A program made the position numbers and the translations under genes. DNA of 64,000 bases from Rhododendron vialii (lineage: Eukaryota > Streptophyta > Magnoliopsida > Ericales > Ericaceae). Below the pieces are notes generated by a model. That model made no database searches and was not told where the DNA came from. It saw only the letters and a list, made by a program, of their open reading frames with translations. The stretch is from the NCBI RefSeq assembly GCF_030253575.1, contig NC_080558.1, positions 9,946,001 to 10,010,000 on the forward strand. Direction: 5' to 3'. Positions within the stretch are counted from its first letter, which is position 1, and each line of letters opens with the position of its first letter. Shown piece by piece: positions 23,285 to 35,113 of this stretch.

Positions 23285-24266
23285 CTCTCTCCATTCTAAA
23301 TTGAGAGTCCATTATTTCATTCCAAAATGAAGGCCCTTTTTCCAAAAATGAAAGGAAAAATTGGTGATTTTCCAAAAGTGTCCCTCAAAGGTGAATATAA
23401 GTGTTATTAAGTAGAGTTTTTTTTTTTTTTATCCACTAAACTATGTACATTTTCTCTACTTAGTCGCTAAATTATTGATTTGATGATTTCATCTCCTTAA
23501 CTATCATACCATAACCTACTTAGTCCAATAGATAATGAAAATTAGAGATTTGGCTGGAAAATGTCACGTAAGGCCCTATTTGGGACCCTATAAAGCAAAT
23601 ACTTGATTACGAGAGCCTTAGAGATAAAAATTAATTATGACCCTTTAGTGTAAAATGATCAGAAAAATAAGACATTCGTATCGGTTCAAATAGATAGAAG
23701 AATGGAGCACTTAATTTTTTTTACAAAGTTCATATATTAGAATCTTACGTGGCATTTTATAGAGACCAACACATACATTTTTTTTTTAAAAGACTGAGTT
23801 ATTTATATATAATTTAGACTTTTTATATATAAAAAATATGGTTAAAAATTAAGCGCTTTAATTTTCAATCCGTGTGAACCGGTGTGAAGATCTTGTTCTT
23901 CTGATCATTTTATCCTAAAGGGTCATAATTAATTTTTATCTCTAAAACTCTCATAATTAAGTATCTGCTTTACAATGTCTCAAACATGCCTTACATGGTA
24001 TTTTCCGTCAAAATTCCTAACTTCCGTTATCTATTGGACTAAGTAGGTAATGGTATGATAGTTGAAGTGATGAAATTGTCAAATTGATAGTTTAGGGACT
24101 AAGTAGAAAAAAGGTGCATAGTTTGGGGGACAAAAAAAAAACTCTATAAAGTAGGAAGAATATATGGGTAATAGTGGAAATAATAGGCATTGTAGGTATA
24201 ATCATTGCATGTCTCCTTAAATAGTTAAAATCCCCAAAAGGGACTCTCAATTTGGAATGGAAGGAG
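23285..24266. mobile_element. Stowaway-type element carrying a nested long inverted repeat
   Basis: The outer ends CTCTCTCCATTCTAAATTGA and, inverted, CTCCTTCCATTCCAAATTGA are flanked by TA at 23283-23284 and 24267-24268, typical of Tc1/mariner MITEs. Inside, two arms of about 270 bases (near 23418-23700 and 23880-24142) pair with each other. Examples are 'ctacttagtccaatagataa' and 'aaattaattatgaccctt' in both orientations. The inner element is therefore a second insertion. Confidence 0.85.
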
Positions 24267-24269
24267 TAT

Positions 24270-25295
24270 TTTTATGTATTTTTAAGAGATCTAGATGTCA
24301 AACAATTTTTCAAATCATTTCTTCATATGATGGAAAAGATTTCTTAAGCATCATCTGATAAGAGTTGTGGTGTAGCTATTTTTTCTTTTTTTACATGGCG
24401 TTTTAAATTTTTAGGAGAATATTTGAAGAAAAATAAATAAAATAATTTTTAATTGACTGTTTGGTCAATATAGCCTTTAGTAGTAAGGGTGCTTTGGTTA
24501 AATAATTTTATTAACACGTCAAGCATGTAAAGCATAATGCATGCAAGCATGAAAAGCAGGAGACAGAGGATGATTTTTTTTTTAGTTCGACTGTCAGCGT
24601 TGTTCAGGTCTGCACACATCGATTAATCCTGTCTTGGATTCGGTTAAAGACATTCTATTCATGCCAGATTAGATGAGAGGATAAACAAATGTAGGCATTT
24701 CTCTCACAATGAGAATTCGAGAAAGTAAAAGAGCTGGGCTAGGTCAAAGGTTTATATTTCAATTTCAATTTCGGAATTCGAACCACAAGTGATATTTAAA
24801 AGCGATAGTAGAAAATTACCTTCTGAAATTAAATTCTTTTGGACGACAGAGCATGTAAATTTGTTATACATAGATTTATTTATGCAACATGAGACTTCAT
24901 AATATTTTCATAACCGGATATGAGTCAGCTTATGTGCACCTCAACTAATATCAGAACCCTCCTGAACAGGTATTTTTAATGAAATTTTGTTTTCTAACAT
25001 GAAATCCTCTCCAACTGAGATAGTATTACTTTTACCAAGGTTTCAAAGGTATGAATAGGCCAATACCTATGAGTTATCAACCTCAGCAGCTGATTTTTGG
25101 GCCAAATTAATTTCCTATGTTAGCTAGTCATTTTTTCACAAATACACAAAATTAGACTCTTTACCCCATTCTCTCTTTAAGTAAAATATCAGTATTTATC
25201 CTTTTCTTTGGAAAACCATTTTCACTTTCCAAACCCATTACTCAACAATACCATTTTTCCCCTTGCTTCGTCTGTTCCTACGAGAGCAAAATACC

Positions 25296-25298
<3 letters not shown>
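24270..25298. other. Non-coding interval
   Basis: I see AT-rich unique sequence and no gene, RNA or clear repeat. Confidence 0.5.

Positions 25299-25377
<79 letters not shown>
25299..25377. repeat. (CT)n microsatellite
   Basis: It is an uninterrupted CT run of about 39 units. Confidence 0.97.
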
Positions 25378-25379
<2 letters not shown>

Positions 25380-27780
25380 ATTTTAATTCCCTCAAATTAA
25401 ACCTCTTCAAATTCTATCTTTCCAAATCAAGTAATGGCGAACTTCCCGCGAGATTTATCAGCCTTCATGATCACAACACTCATTGATCAAATTTAGCCAG
25501 ACTTAGTTTCATGAGCCTATGACCCAACTAAAGGCATTAAAGGTCAACAAACACTAATTAAATTTAAACTAGCGTAGCACTCTAATTTGTACTTTCGGGT
25601 ATATGTTTTAGTCGTTTGTGTGCATTTTGACTAATTCCAGGGCCTTAAAATTAACAACCAAGCAAATTCTCCAATGGCCTTAAGAATTGAAATGTTTGGC
25701 CTCCATAGAATATGAACATACATTCTTGTTGTTGGGGATTTGTTTTTGATGATGATGTTTTTTAGAATGAATTTCAATATTGTTGGGTATTTAATTTTGA
25801 TAATGATGTTAAAATGTTTTTAAATAGTATTTACAAGATATTGATATCAATTGGATATGATTATCTGGTGCTTGATTTTTGGATATGCAATGGTTTTTTG
25901 GGCTTTTTATAATTATTGGGTTCACTATTTCTTGGCCCATCATATTTATTATGTTTGTCAGACTTAATTTGGTGTTGGGTAGGTTTGTAATCATATTAGG
26001 GCTTTGGGCCTAATTTTTTTAATTGGGCTTTAATGGGCTCGATGGATTAGGAATCTAAGAATAAATTTGGGCAAGGCTCAATCTTTTGAGGATCTGGATC
26101 CTCTGTGAGCATTTCTCTGTAAAGATCTTGTGAGGATTTTAGCTTGACAACACACCAATAAGAAAATCTAATTGTAATAATCCAATTTTTACCTTAAAAA
26201 TTAAAAATACGATTATTGAAATTTTTTCTTGAAATACTAATACCGCAGTTAGATCCGAAATAATTTTTCTAGACTACGGTAAATTTTAGACAATTTTCTT
26301 AGTACGAAGTCTGAACAACGCAACCGATCGAAGACCAAATGTACTATGAGAAAAATATCAATTTTCCAGAACAATCAGTGTCGGCCAGATTTTTCCAGGG
26401 CAAATTATTTTATGGCAATGATTCAATTCATTTATTGAACCGACTGAACGAAAGGTTAAAAATGTGGTGAATCAGCAAGGATTAGTTTGATGAGTAAATT
26501 CTCATATTCAATTCTGTCGGAAATCATGGCCTTCTCCTCATAGTATAAATAATTTGTCTGCCATAGACTTGTTGCTCATAACTTTCATCAGCCATCACTC
26601 TCTCCCTCTCCTCCCCATCCACACAAACTTTTCCCTTTACCTTCCAGCCGAACACCCTCAATTCCGACACGACTCCGGCCAAAACAAACACCTCTCCGGC
26701 AACACATTTGTTTCTTCCGGTGAGCACTCTCTCTTTCATGGCTGTAAAAGAAAAAGAAGTAGTGGATTAGAGGGAATGGAAATGGAAAAGAAAACTATAT
26801 GCATACATACTTACCATGGCAGCTGCTGCCATCACCATTCCATTGCTTTTCTTTTCTCCTTTGTTCCATTTCTTTCTTTCTGCTTCACGGCTTGCACCAA
26901 AAGCCGCCTCCGCGCCGTGGCAATTCCGCACACGAGAATTACTCTGTTTCCCTCTTACTTCCATAGTTCTCGGCCGAACCTCTCTCTCATCTCTATCCTC
27001 TCGCCACCCCTTGAACCGCCACCACCTTCCTCTAGTCACCTGAACTACCACCCCCGCCGCGTATCACCTCGTGCCGTCACCGGCCGTTCACCACTTTTCA
27101 ACCACCACCATCACCGTGTATCACCATAACCACCACATTAACCGTCGCCACTCGGGCCCACTTCCGGACAACCCCCTCACCTCCCCCTAACTTTCCAGTG
27201 CTCTCTCTCTCTCTCTCGCACTGCCGTGACCCCTCTCGATCGCCCCGTAACTCAGTCTCTCTGCCCTCTCTTCCCCGTGCTCCTTTTCTCTCTCTATTGA
27301 CTATTTTCTCTCCTCATTATTTCATAGTATATAGTATAGATAATAATTATAATAGTACAAAAGAGGTTTTAATATGAATTGACTGGGCATCACCGAACCC
27401 CATTTTAGTGGTAAAAGTTATTGGGCGCGGCCGTTCGGATTACACTCGCATTCGATAATTTTTATCACCCGCGGGTATGCCTTCAGATTTATTTTGAAAA
27501 GGGGAGTAACTAATTAATTTTATCGCATAATTATGTGGCCTAATAAGTTTCGATAATTAATCAATTGTAAAGCATGTCTAATTGTGCTACATTGTTGAGA
27601 TGAGTTACAATTATACTCTGGCTACATATTGTTTCTGGTCGGGGAAGATATGTTTTTTTTCGCGCCAATTCAAAATTTCACAAAAATAAGGGCGGGCATT
27701 TTGGTAATCCATGACTAACTAGACTAACTAGTTAGTCGGCAAATGATTCTCCAACATGAAACGACACGGTTACACCTAAT
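25378..27780. other. Non-coding interval with a pyrimidine-rich patch
   Basis: 25700-26060 is rich in 'gggctt' and 'ttgggc' words. 26550-27300 is strongly C/T-rich on the plus strand, with CCACC and CTCTC runs, like a leader or low-complexity DNA. Frames here (for example 26554-27129) have biased, low-complexity composition and no known domain. Confidence 0.4.
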
Positions 27781-27994
27781 ATAAACCCGCACCAATTATA
27801 CGCTTCCCCTTTCTCCCTCACTTCATCAGTTCCTCCCTCTCAAGTCTCGTCTCCTCTCTTCGACCGCCACACCCTCTCAGCTCCCCCCTCCTCTCAATCA
27901 AACCCCCCACCAATGAAAGCCCCTCTCTCCTCGGACACTGCCTCCCCCGTTGCTTTTCCTCCGACTCTGTGCGCATCTCCAGCTGTGGTAGAGG

Positions 27995-28055
<61 letters not shown>

Positions 28056-28140
28056 CCGTGTCACTCCTACCAGGTATTCTCTCTCTTTCTCTCTCTCTCT
28101 CTCTATGTATATGTTTATCTAAGCCCTAGCCTTTTCAAAC
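27780..28140 (+). other. Leader-like stretch with CT and CG microsatellites
   Basis: 'ctaatataaacc' near 27776 could be a TATA box, followed by a C/T-rich leader. A frame opens at 27913 (MKAPLSSDTASPVAFPPTLC) but runs into a (CT)n tract (27998-28041) and a (CG)n tract (28041-28055). It may be the 5' end of a gene whose body is lost or decayed. The decayed gene at 30733-32803 is downstream on the same strand, but a link is not shown. Confidence 0.3.
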
Positions 28141-29076
28141 ATATGTGAGCATATACATACAAGGATTGCTTGAAATCGTGAGGACTATCAGCGCTACTAA
28201 ATTAGGGCTTTTAACCGGTGACAATGTTTGCTTGTTTTTCTGTTTGATTAGGGCTTTTACTCGGTGATAGGTAAGCATATACATACAATTATTTCTTGTA
28301 ATTTAGTTTTGAGTGTTACTTGTATGCATGTCGGGTTTGAGCTAAATCTATCGGTCCTTGAGTTTCTTAAACTTGATTTGTTTGATTACTCCTAACATTG
28401 ATGCCTTGCTTTATCCCAAAGCTTAGAATTAAGGCTTTTTGACAGATCTGGTTCTGAATTAATGTAAGAATTGCAAACTTGAAGTATGTAGAAGGGAAGC
28501 TGTGAGTGAATACGTACTTTGTGGTCAAAAGATTTCAAATTCTACACTTACAGTAACACAATTAGTATGACAGTGTCTTCAAAAGAAAAAAAGTTTGTGC
28601 GATGTGACAGTATTGGGAAGCTGTAGGACGTGGCATTTTGGGGCTTCCTCTGGGTTAGTTTAAAATCTCAGCTATAATTTTTTATTTGTATTAGACATTT
28701 ATGCTATCAACATGACTAATGTGGCCATGTAGGTAAGGCTAAGTCACATAATGCAGGTGCGGGAGTGAGAGCGAGAAAGTGCATTTCGTAAATATTACAT
28801 ACTACTAAAATTTGTGAGAGCGAGAATTGAGAGTGAAAGTGCAAGAGTTCGTAAGGATTACGTGACCTAGTATGCATACCTGAACAATGTTTGTTTCCAT
28901 TTGGGAAATCTATGTGATGTTCTGGTGTATTAACTTTAAAGGGAAAACTATCATAATTATGCTAAGTGGATTAATAAACTAGGCATTATCGATTTCTCTC
29001 AGAGAAAAAGTACTTCATAGAGTTAAGAGTTAATAATGTGACTCATGAAAAGAAAAATGAAGAGAATTCTATTATA
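28141..29076. other. Non-coding interval
   Basis: It is AT-rich. Two copies of 'attagggcttttac' or 'attagggcttttaac' occur near 28200 and 28249. No gene is seen. Confidence 0.45.
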
Positions 29077-29291
29077 CTCCCTCCGTCCCAAATTCTTTGT
29101 CTGATCCGCAAAATGGAGTGTTAAAAATAATACAATTTTTGCAAGAAAAAATCAAAAGTTTTTCAACAACTTACTAGATATCAATGAGTATTTTTAATTT
29201 GTGAAAAAAGTTTGAATTTTTTCTTAAAAAAATTGCATTATTTTTAACACTCCGTTTTGCGGACCGGACAAAGAATTTGAGAATGAGGGAG
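29077..29291. mobile_element. Stowaway MITE (215 bp)
   Basis: The terminal inverted repeat begins CTCCCTCCGTCCCAAATTCT on the left and CTCCCTCATTCTCAAATTCT on the right (inverted). The arms pair over about 60 bases. TA flanks both ends (29075-29076 and 29292-29293). This is the classic Tc1/mariner-derived Stowaway plan. Confidence 0.95.
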
Positions 29292-29660
29292 TATGATTTT
29301 AGGAAGATGTACAACTTTTTCCTATTTCATTGGAGGAAATGACTCTGTTTGTACTTGCCAAAAAAAATAATAGTGACTCCGTTTAGGCGTTTATGGTTGA
29401 AATTCAAATAATTGAGGTGAGATTTTTTGTGCATTGTTAAGATCTTTTAAATACGATCCTACACGAACACATGCTTATATGGGCTGGAATGGAAGAATGT
29501 AATTTTGGTAGAATGGATTATTGTTTGAACTAGTTTAAGTTAGTTTGTAGAGTCAGTCTACAGGTTGAGTTTCTCATTTTAATTAGTTCCATCAAAATCA
29601 TGATGTATTCTTCACTTAATTGCTTTATGTCCTTTAAAACTAATGGTTATTTGAATATGT
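29292..29660. other. Non-coding interval
   Basis: AT-rich sequence without a recognisable feature. Confidence 0.5.
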
Positions 29661-29665
29661 TCGGT

Positions 29666-30000
29666 AGACAAGCCTAATGGAAAGGTGCCAGATTTCTGTG
29701 ATATATACAAGGCATCACATGCATTGAAAGATGGTGGATGGATCAATCCTCAATGCGAGGAGCTATATGTATGCATCTAACATTTGCCAACTTATGTTCT
29801 TCATTTTGTTTTTTCTTTTTCAATTAGTCTATTCCTTATATTTTCGTTGTTTCTTTTCTTGTTTTTTAACAAAAGGAGAGGATGGTGGCCATGCGAGACG
29901 AGGCATCTCAATCAAGATGTCCAAGTACGGCAAAATAAATTTCAAGGAGTGTTCTTGGGGAAACAAGGTATTACTGGTAGCAAAAATTGAAATAAGTACC
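29666..30000 (+). pseudogene. Remnant of a plant transposase-like gene (Ptta/En/Spm, transposase_24 type)
   Basis: An exon reads ...KPNGKVPDFCDIYKAS and GGWINPQCEELY. A GT...AG intron (about 29769-29873) joins it to ERMVAMRDEASQ. The frame then breaks, and a 'VFLGKQG' piece follows in another frame. The layout (DIY...H...DGxWINxxxEELYERM) resembles the C-terminal module of plant Ptta/En/Spm transposase-like proteins. The family call rests on memory of that pattern and is tentative. There is no complete frame. Confidence 0.4.
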
Positions 30001-31677
30001 TTTTTACAAGCAGAATTAAAGATATGCTAATATAGTATTTAAGATATATTGTTGGGCTGGGCTTTTACGCATGCACTTTTTCAGATGAATGATATTTGGC
30101 CCCACAGAAATCGATACTCTTTCTATTTCCTGTTACTAATCCCCCTCAATATTCTAACCCCCACATAATTGCTCCAAAAATGGAAGAGAAATAGCCAGAA
30201 GAACATGGGGCCTCAGTGCTGTACGTGGACCCCACCAAAACTATAAAGCAAGACCCAGCAATCGTCTGGAAACTGAATGGGCTCTTGGTAGCTAGTGGAA
30301 AAACCTCCTTTGCCTCAGAGTTTCTGTATTTTGACTCCCTCTAACATTAGGAACTCTGTTTACGTCATATAGCTTTTCAAATCAGCATTATTCACAGAGG
30401 GAAAATGTCAGTTGATACTTGATAGTACGCGCATTTGTGGCAGTCTGTGCTTTTCTCTTGCTTTCAATTCATGAGGACCAAGTGGTTCTCATAGGATGTC
30501 TGTTTCATGTGATTGTGTATGATACTTAAACAGAGAGAACACTCTGCTTGATAATCTGACCTTATAGTTCTATTAGATCTTTCCATCATCAAGTTTGAGT
30601 TAAGATTCGGAACAAATTTTCCATACAATTTGGCATCTATTGATTCTCTTGGTGACTGTTCTGCTTACAGCAGTTTTCCGACTTAATTCCATGTTGTGAA
30701 TCACTAAGAATTTCGAGTTATTGCTTTGTCAGGTTGCAACAGGTGGTGGTTTTCACTTACTATGTTCTGATCCTACTATGGTATGTTAAAATTACTAAAA
30801 TCTATCTGCAAATTCTGAACCTTCGCGACCTTTGTTTGCTTTGCTTTCCTTCTTCTCGTTAAGGTATACAAGATTTTATAGTACATAGATCAATACTGTC
30901 AAGAAAACCAGCTCCCACCTCTTCCAGTCATTTTATGCGGGTAAGATCTAAGCCACCTTAGAACTAAGATAAAATAATAATGCTCTCCTCTCTCTTTCTC
31001 AAATGAGGAAATAATGTTTTATCTGACTCATCTGTCTTTGTAAAACTTTTTGCAGGGATTGGAATGGAAGTAAAAAGGGGAATGTATATAAGTTTCTGCA
31101 ATCAAAAGGTTTCATCTCAGCCTATGATATTGCTCATCCATGCACCAATGGCAGCGAAGATTTCTCTAAGGTGGTTTGGTGTTCGTGTTGTGCTTTAATA
31201 GACATATTGTAAGAAGTATGCTAAAGATATAGATTGTTTTGCAGTAGATTAGCCATTGTAACCACAGAAGCAATATGTACGGTGTAGATTTTATTTTGCT
31301 TCGCAATCCCAGCAAACATCTGAAGCCACTAAAAGAAAGCTTGATGGAAGCAGTTCTTAGGAACATCAATGTATGCACACTAATTTTATTGACTAGTTCT
31401 ACTGTTGGCACCAGTTTATGTTTTTGATAGAGAATTGCTCAATTTTTTTCGTAGAACCTGTCACTAAAATTGTCACTAGAGGCCATCGGCCCATTACACC
31501 TTCTTGAAGCTGATGGCAGTCACATAAACTATTCTTAGTTCTTGCAAGTTCTAGCTCAGGTATTTCCCTGTTCATGTTTGAGAATATTTTAAAATTTTTT
31601 TTTGTCCGAGTTGTTAGTTGTTTGTCGTATGCTTTTGATTTATAATTGTTTTATGGTTTTTTTAATGGTCAGCTGGG

Positions 31678-31800
31678 AACCAGGGATCTGTTGAATTTCA
31701 AGTATTCCGTTTTACCAATAAGATACGACGACTTTCCTTACATCTAGAATTGCACAAAAAAGGACTATTTATCTCAAAGAGGTCTATGAAAAAATCCAAA
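31678..31800 (+). pseudogene. rps15: Nuclear plastid DNA fragment: rps15 piece
   Basis: The plus strand reads [20 protein letters not shown], then LHLELHKK, the C-terminal half of plastid ribosomal protein S15. An extra G then shifts the frame. It sits in an intron-like position of the decayed EEP/EF-hand gene, in sense orientation to it. Confidence 0.85.
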
Positions 31801-31903
31801 ATCGTTGTAGACAGAGCCAATCATTAGTTCCCACCCATGAGTCGAATGGTATCTGGTACAGAAATCAGAAAATCGAAGAAAGGATCGACGTAGCAGTTAA
31901 ACT

Positions 31904-31929
31904 GGGGGGGGGGGGGGGGGGGGGGGGGG
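31904..31929. repeat. Poly-G tract (26 bases)
   Basis: An uninterrupted run of 26 G lies at the left border of the 110-142 base tandem repeats. Long poly-G is rare in plant DNA and prone to length errors. Confidence 0.9.
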
Positions 31930-31944
31930 ATGATTTAGTAGTGG

Positions 31945-32300
31945 TGGGCGGCAATGCATCATCAGGATTGTGCCATAGCCAACAGATATCCATCAGCCGG
32001 CGCTCACCACCAACGCGACGAGCTTACCTCTCAGCAAGGAAGCATCCCCTAAAAGGAGCACCAATGCATCATGGAGGAAGATTACCAAAGGGACATTGCC
32101 GTAGCCAATGGATGAGATCCATCGGTTGACGCTCGCCGCCCATCTCATTGAAATAGATGACGAGCTTACCTCTCAACAAGGAGGCATCCCACAAGAGGAA
32201 CATCAATGCATCATGGAGGAAGATTACCGAAGGGATAGTGCCATAGCCAACAGAGAACCATCAACCGGCACTCACCGCCTAGGCGACAAGCTTCTCCCTC
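31945..32300. repeat. Minisatellite-like tandem repeat, about 2.6 copies
   Basis: The anchor 'caatgcatcat' recurs at about 31952, 32062 and 32203. Each is followed by 'gccatagccaa' or 'gccgtagccaa' and 'cgagcttacctctcaacaag'-like words. The copies are diverged and units are about 110-142 bases. No protein function is implied. Confidence 0.8.
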
Positions 32301-32439
32301 AACAAACCTATTCCATTAGGAACTGCAGATTTTTTGGTCCATCACATTAAAGATAATACAGGAGACCAATAAAAAAATTCTACTGGCAAGGCTTATTTTT
32401 TTAGTAACTTGAAGTGCCAAAGCGTGCGTACTGTCCCCC

Positions 32440-32712
32440 TCTTAAAAAATAATCGCAAAAATCCAAACATTTATCTATCCAGCCATGAGGTAGATCCGCA
32501 ACTATTCCTTCAATACAAAAATAATTATGCATCATTCGCATACCAGTGGCAACTTTGAATAAATCATATATCAATTCTCTTTCACAAAAAATATAGAAGA
32601 AGAGAGTTTGCGTACCAATATCTGCCATAAAAGGTCCAAGCCATAATAAATGAGAAGCTATACAACTCAATTCTAAGATAATTACTCTGATATAGCTCGC
32701 CCGTTTAGTTAT
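32440..32712 (-). pseudogene. ndhH: Nuclear plastid DNA fragment: ndhH piece
   Basis: The minus strand reads [20 protein letters not shown], then [27 protein letters not shown] and [18 protein letters not shown]. This is the central part of the plastid NAD(P)H dehydrogenase subunit H. Several substitutions suggest an old transfer. It lies in the same intron as the rps15 piece but in the opposite orientation. The two genes are neighbours in plastid genomes. Confidence 0.92.
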
Positions 32713-32809
32713 TTGAAGTTGTATAGGTACCAAAGACATGAAAGAATTATGGGAACAGATAGATACAGATGGGGATGGTGTGATTGATATATCAGACTTT
32801 TCTGTATGT

Positions 32810-34035
32810 CCATCGCCCTTTTGTTATTTCCTACTCTGTTGTTTTTCTTCTTCAACTTATTTCTTGATGCCTTATGGTCCATTTGATTAGCAAGAAAATG
32901 AGAGAATGGGATGGAAAGAGACAAATATATCTACTTCTGATGTGTTTGAATTAGGAAGAGAATGAGAGAGAGTGCAAGAAACTAAACTTTCCTGTACAAC
33001 TTATGCATCTGGATTTTTTTTTCTTTGCATAAAACACCGGAAACTTTAAACCTTCTCGTGGAATTAGTCACCAACAATTTGTATTTCAAACTTTGTCTCT
33101 TTCAATAACTTGCTCCCTTGTCTCATACTAGTGGGTGTTAATTAATTAGATTGGGTCACAATAATGTGATGGTCAACAGAGAATTTTTGGTTTACTTTTT
33201 CAGTATGTTAATTTCTAGTGTGATAAGATGCCCCGTTGATGCCTTAGGTGTTTGAGTTTTGAGTGTCCATGTGTTCAATTCGGAAAAAGTTTATAGCTGC
33301 ACCATGACAAGGAAAATATACATGCACAATCCAGCAAAAAATGGCTAAAAGACTTACTGACCCGGAGGAAGATTGGATGATTCAATTAACTTGCTAAGTA
33401 GCTTGGTAGATTTGGTGGCTCCTATATAGGGTATGATAGTTTTTGCTTATGAAGTGTAGTGTCACTGATTTTGTTTTACTTTCGGTTGTATATGCCAAGG
33501 CCATCTCCTTCGTTTGCTTGTTCTTTTTTTGAGCTATAAAGAAGTGCATGCAGTACTCATCGAAAACAACAAAACCTTCAGAGTTATTTCTTTCTTAATT
33601 GAGTCCATCGAAAAAAAATGCTTTTTTTGTGTTTGTTTCTTAACCTTAGGCAATGACCAATACCCCAGTTGGTCTCCCGAGAGTTTCATTTTTTTCTTAC
33701 CTGATATGTGTTTGTCCATGTCCCATATATATTCTCAGCCCCTATTGCTCAGTGCTCATAGGTTGGAAATTAGAAGTTCAACTTTCTTTTTTGCCCATAA
33801 ATTTAGTTCTTTCTGAGAAGTGCCATTCATGTGTGATCCAGTTAAGGAAATTCTAGCAGAGCTGTTTTCTAGCTGCATTATCCGTGTTATAAGCTAAAAC
33901 CATGTTGTAGATTGCGTGGCTCTAACGTTAGGGTTATTTCTTTCTTAATTGAGTCCATACCCATAAGATGGACTCAATTAGCTTTTTATGCATTAAGAGG
34001 CACAAAATGTTAAGATAATTTTTTGTTTTGGCTTG
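32810..34035. other. Non-coding interval
   Basis: The word 'ttatttctttcttaattgag' occurs twice (near 33583 and 33934). No gene is seen. Confidence 0.5.
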
Positions 34036-34250
34036 TAATTAGTTAGTATCTACTTAAGAGTGAAATATCCTCAAACTGTTGGTACCATAGAGTTATAGCT
34101 TGTAATTCGTTAGTATCTACGTAAGAGTGGAAAATCCTCAAACTGTTGGTACCATAATTCGTTAGTATCTACGTAAGAGTGGAAAATCCTCAAACTGTTG
34201 GTACCATAGAGTTATAATGGAGAAAATCCTCAAACTGTTCGTACTATTGA
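34036..34250. repeat. Short tandem repeat, units of 52-66 bases
   Basis: Three full units start near 34041, 34106 and 34158, sharing 'gttagtatctac', 'taagagtg' and 'atcctcaaactgttggtacc'. A partial fourth unit ends near 34245. Confidence 0.88.
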
Positions 34251-35113
34251 TTGTAGAGGAAAGCCTGGCAAAAATCAAATCAAAGGCTATTTTGACATGT
34301 ATTTATCTTTCTAGAAATCCCACATAGAAAATTCATGTTGAATGGTTTTAGTTTTTAGGTTTCGTGGTATCAAAGACGTGGTGTGTGAATATGTTTTACT
34401 ACCAAACAAGTGTAGGATTAAGTTGTTTATGTGGAAGCCCAAGTAGTTTAATGGTGGTACCAATTAAAAGGCATTGATAGAGAGTGATATCCAAATTCTA
34501 TACTCAATACTCTAAATGCTTAGATTTGCTTAGATGGCTCTCTTCATTCTTATACCCATACTAGGGATGGCAATCTCGACCGAACCAATGGGTACCCGAA
34601 CCGTAACCAATTTTTTTCCCTGAACCATAACCGAAAAAATCCCCGTTGGTGCGGATATGGTGGAGGTTGGAAGATAACCGAACCGTTCCCCGAACTAAAC
34701 CGAAATAGGTTAATTAGAAAAATACCCTTGTATATATATACACACACTTATGGCACTTAGGGTTTCATTTCCATTTTCCACATGTCTCGGCCACTCATCT
34801 CCAGAGCAAACTCCACAGCTCCAGTCTATAGCGGCGACATGCGACTCGATCTGGACTCACTCCTCTCCGATGTCTTCGTGAGAACTCCAGACCAGACTCC
34901 ACAGCACCTAAGGTTTTCAACTTTTCCTTTCATTCGGCCACTCCTCAGTTCTCTCCGGTCTCCAGACCAGACTCCACAACTCGAGAGCAGCAACTACTCC
35001 GTGAGATCTCTCTCTCTCTCAATCTCGATCTCTCTTAGTCTCTCTCTCAATTTGGACTCTCTAATCTCTATTGCACACTCTCATGTCTCTATAACTCTAT
35101 TTTTGCAAGCTAC

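Larger units (their letters stand above)
30733..32803 (+). pseudogene. Decayed EEP nuclease / EF-hand gene (At1g02270-like)
   Basis: Exon pieces appear in order on the plus strand. About 30733-30780 is frame-damaged, near VVVxTH...DPTM. About 30862-30940 ends ...LPPLPVILCG. 31056-31170 reads GDWNGSKKGNVYKFLQSKGF. 31245-31370 reads ISHCNHRSNMYGVDFI. 31455-31559 reads LLEADGSHINYS. 32727-32803 reads [20 protein letters not shown], an EF-hand loop. GT and AG borders fit most introns. The family is the endonuclease/exonuclease/phosphatase fold with C-terminal EF-hands. Three in-frame TAG codons break it (30879-30881, 31245-31247, 31536-31538). The N-terminal half is not found. One intron has swollen to about 1.2 kb with plastid DNA and repeats. 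Confidence 0.85.

Noticed and set aside
26554-27129. 191-residue frame and its minus-strand partner as genes
   Set aside because: They are low-complexity, pyrimidine-rich DNA with no domain and frames open on both strands.
31945-32350. Direct repeats near 32 kb as a CRISPR array
   Set aside because: This is a plant genome, and the units are long, diverged and contiguous, without spacers.
32401-32739. Minus-strand 112-residue frame as a nuclear gene
   Set aside because: Its core is plastid ndhH with substitutions and non-plastid ends. It is an inserted plastid fragment.
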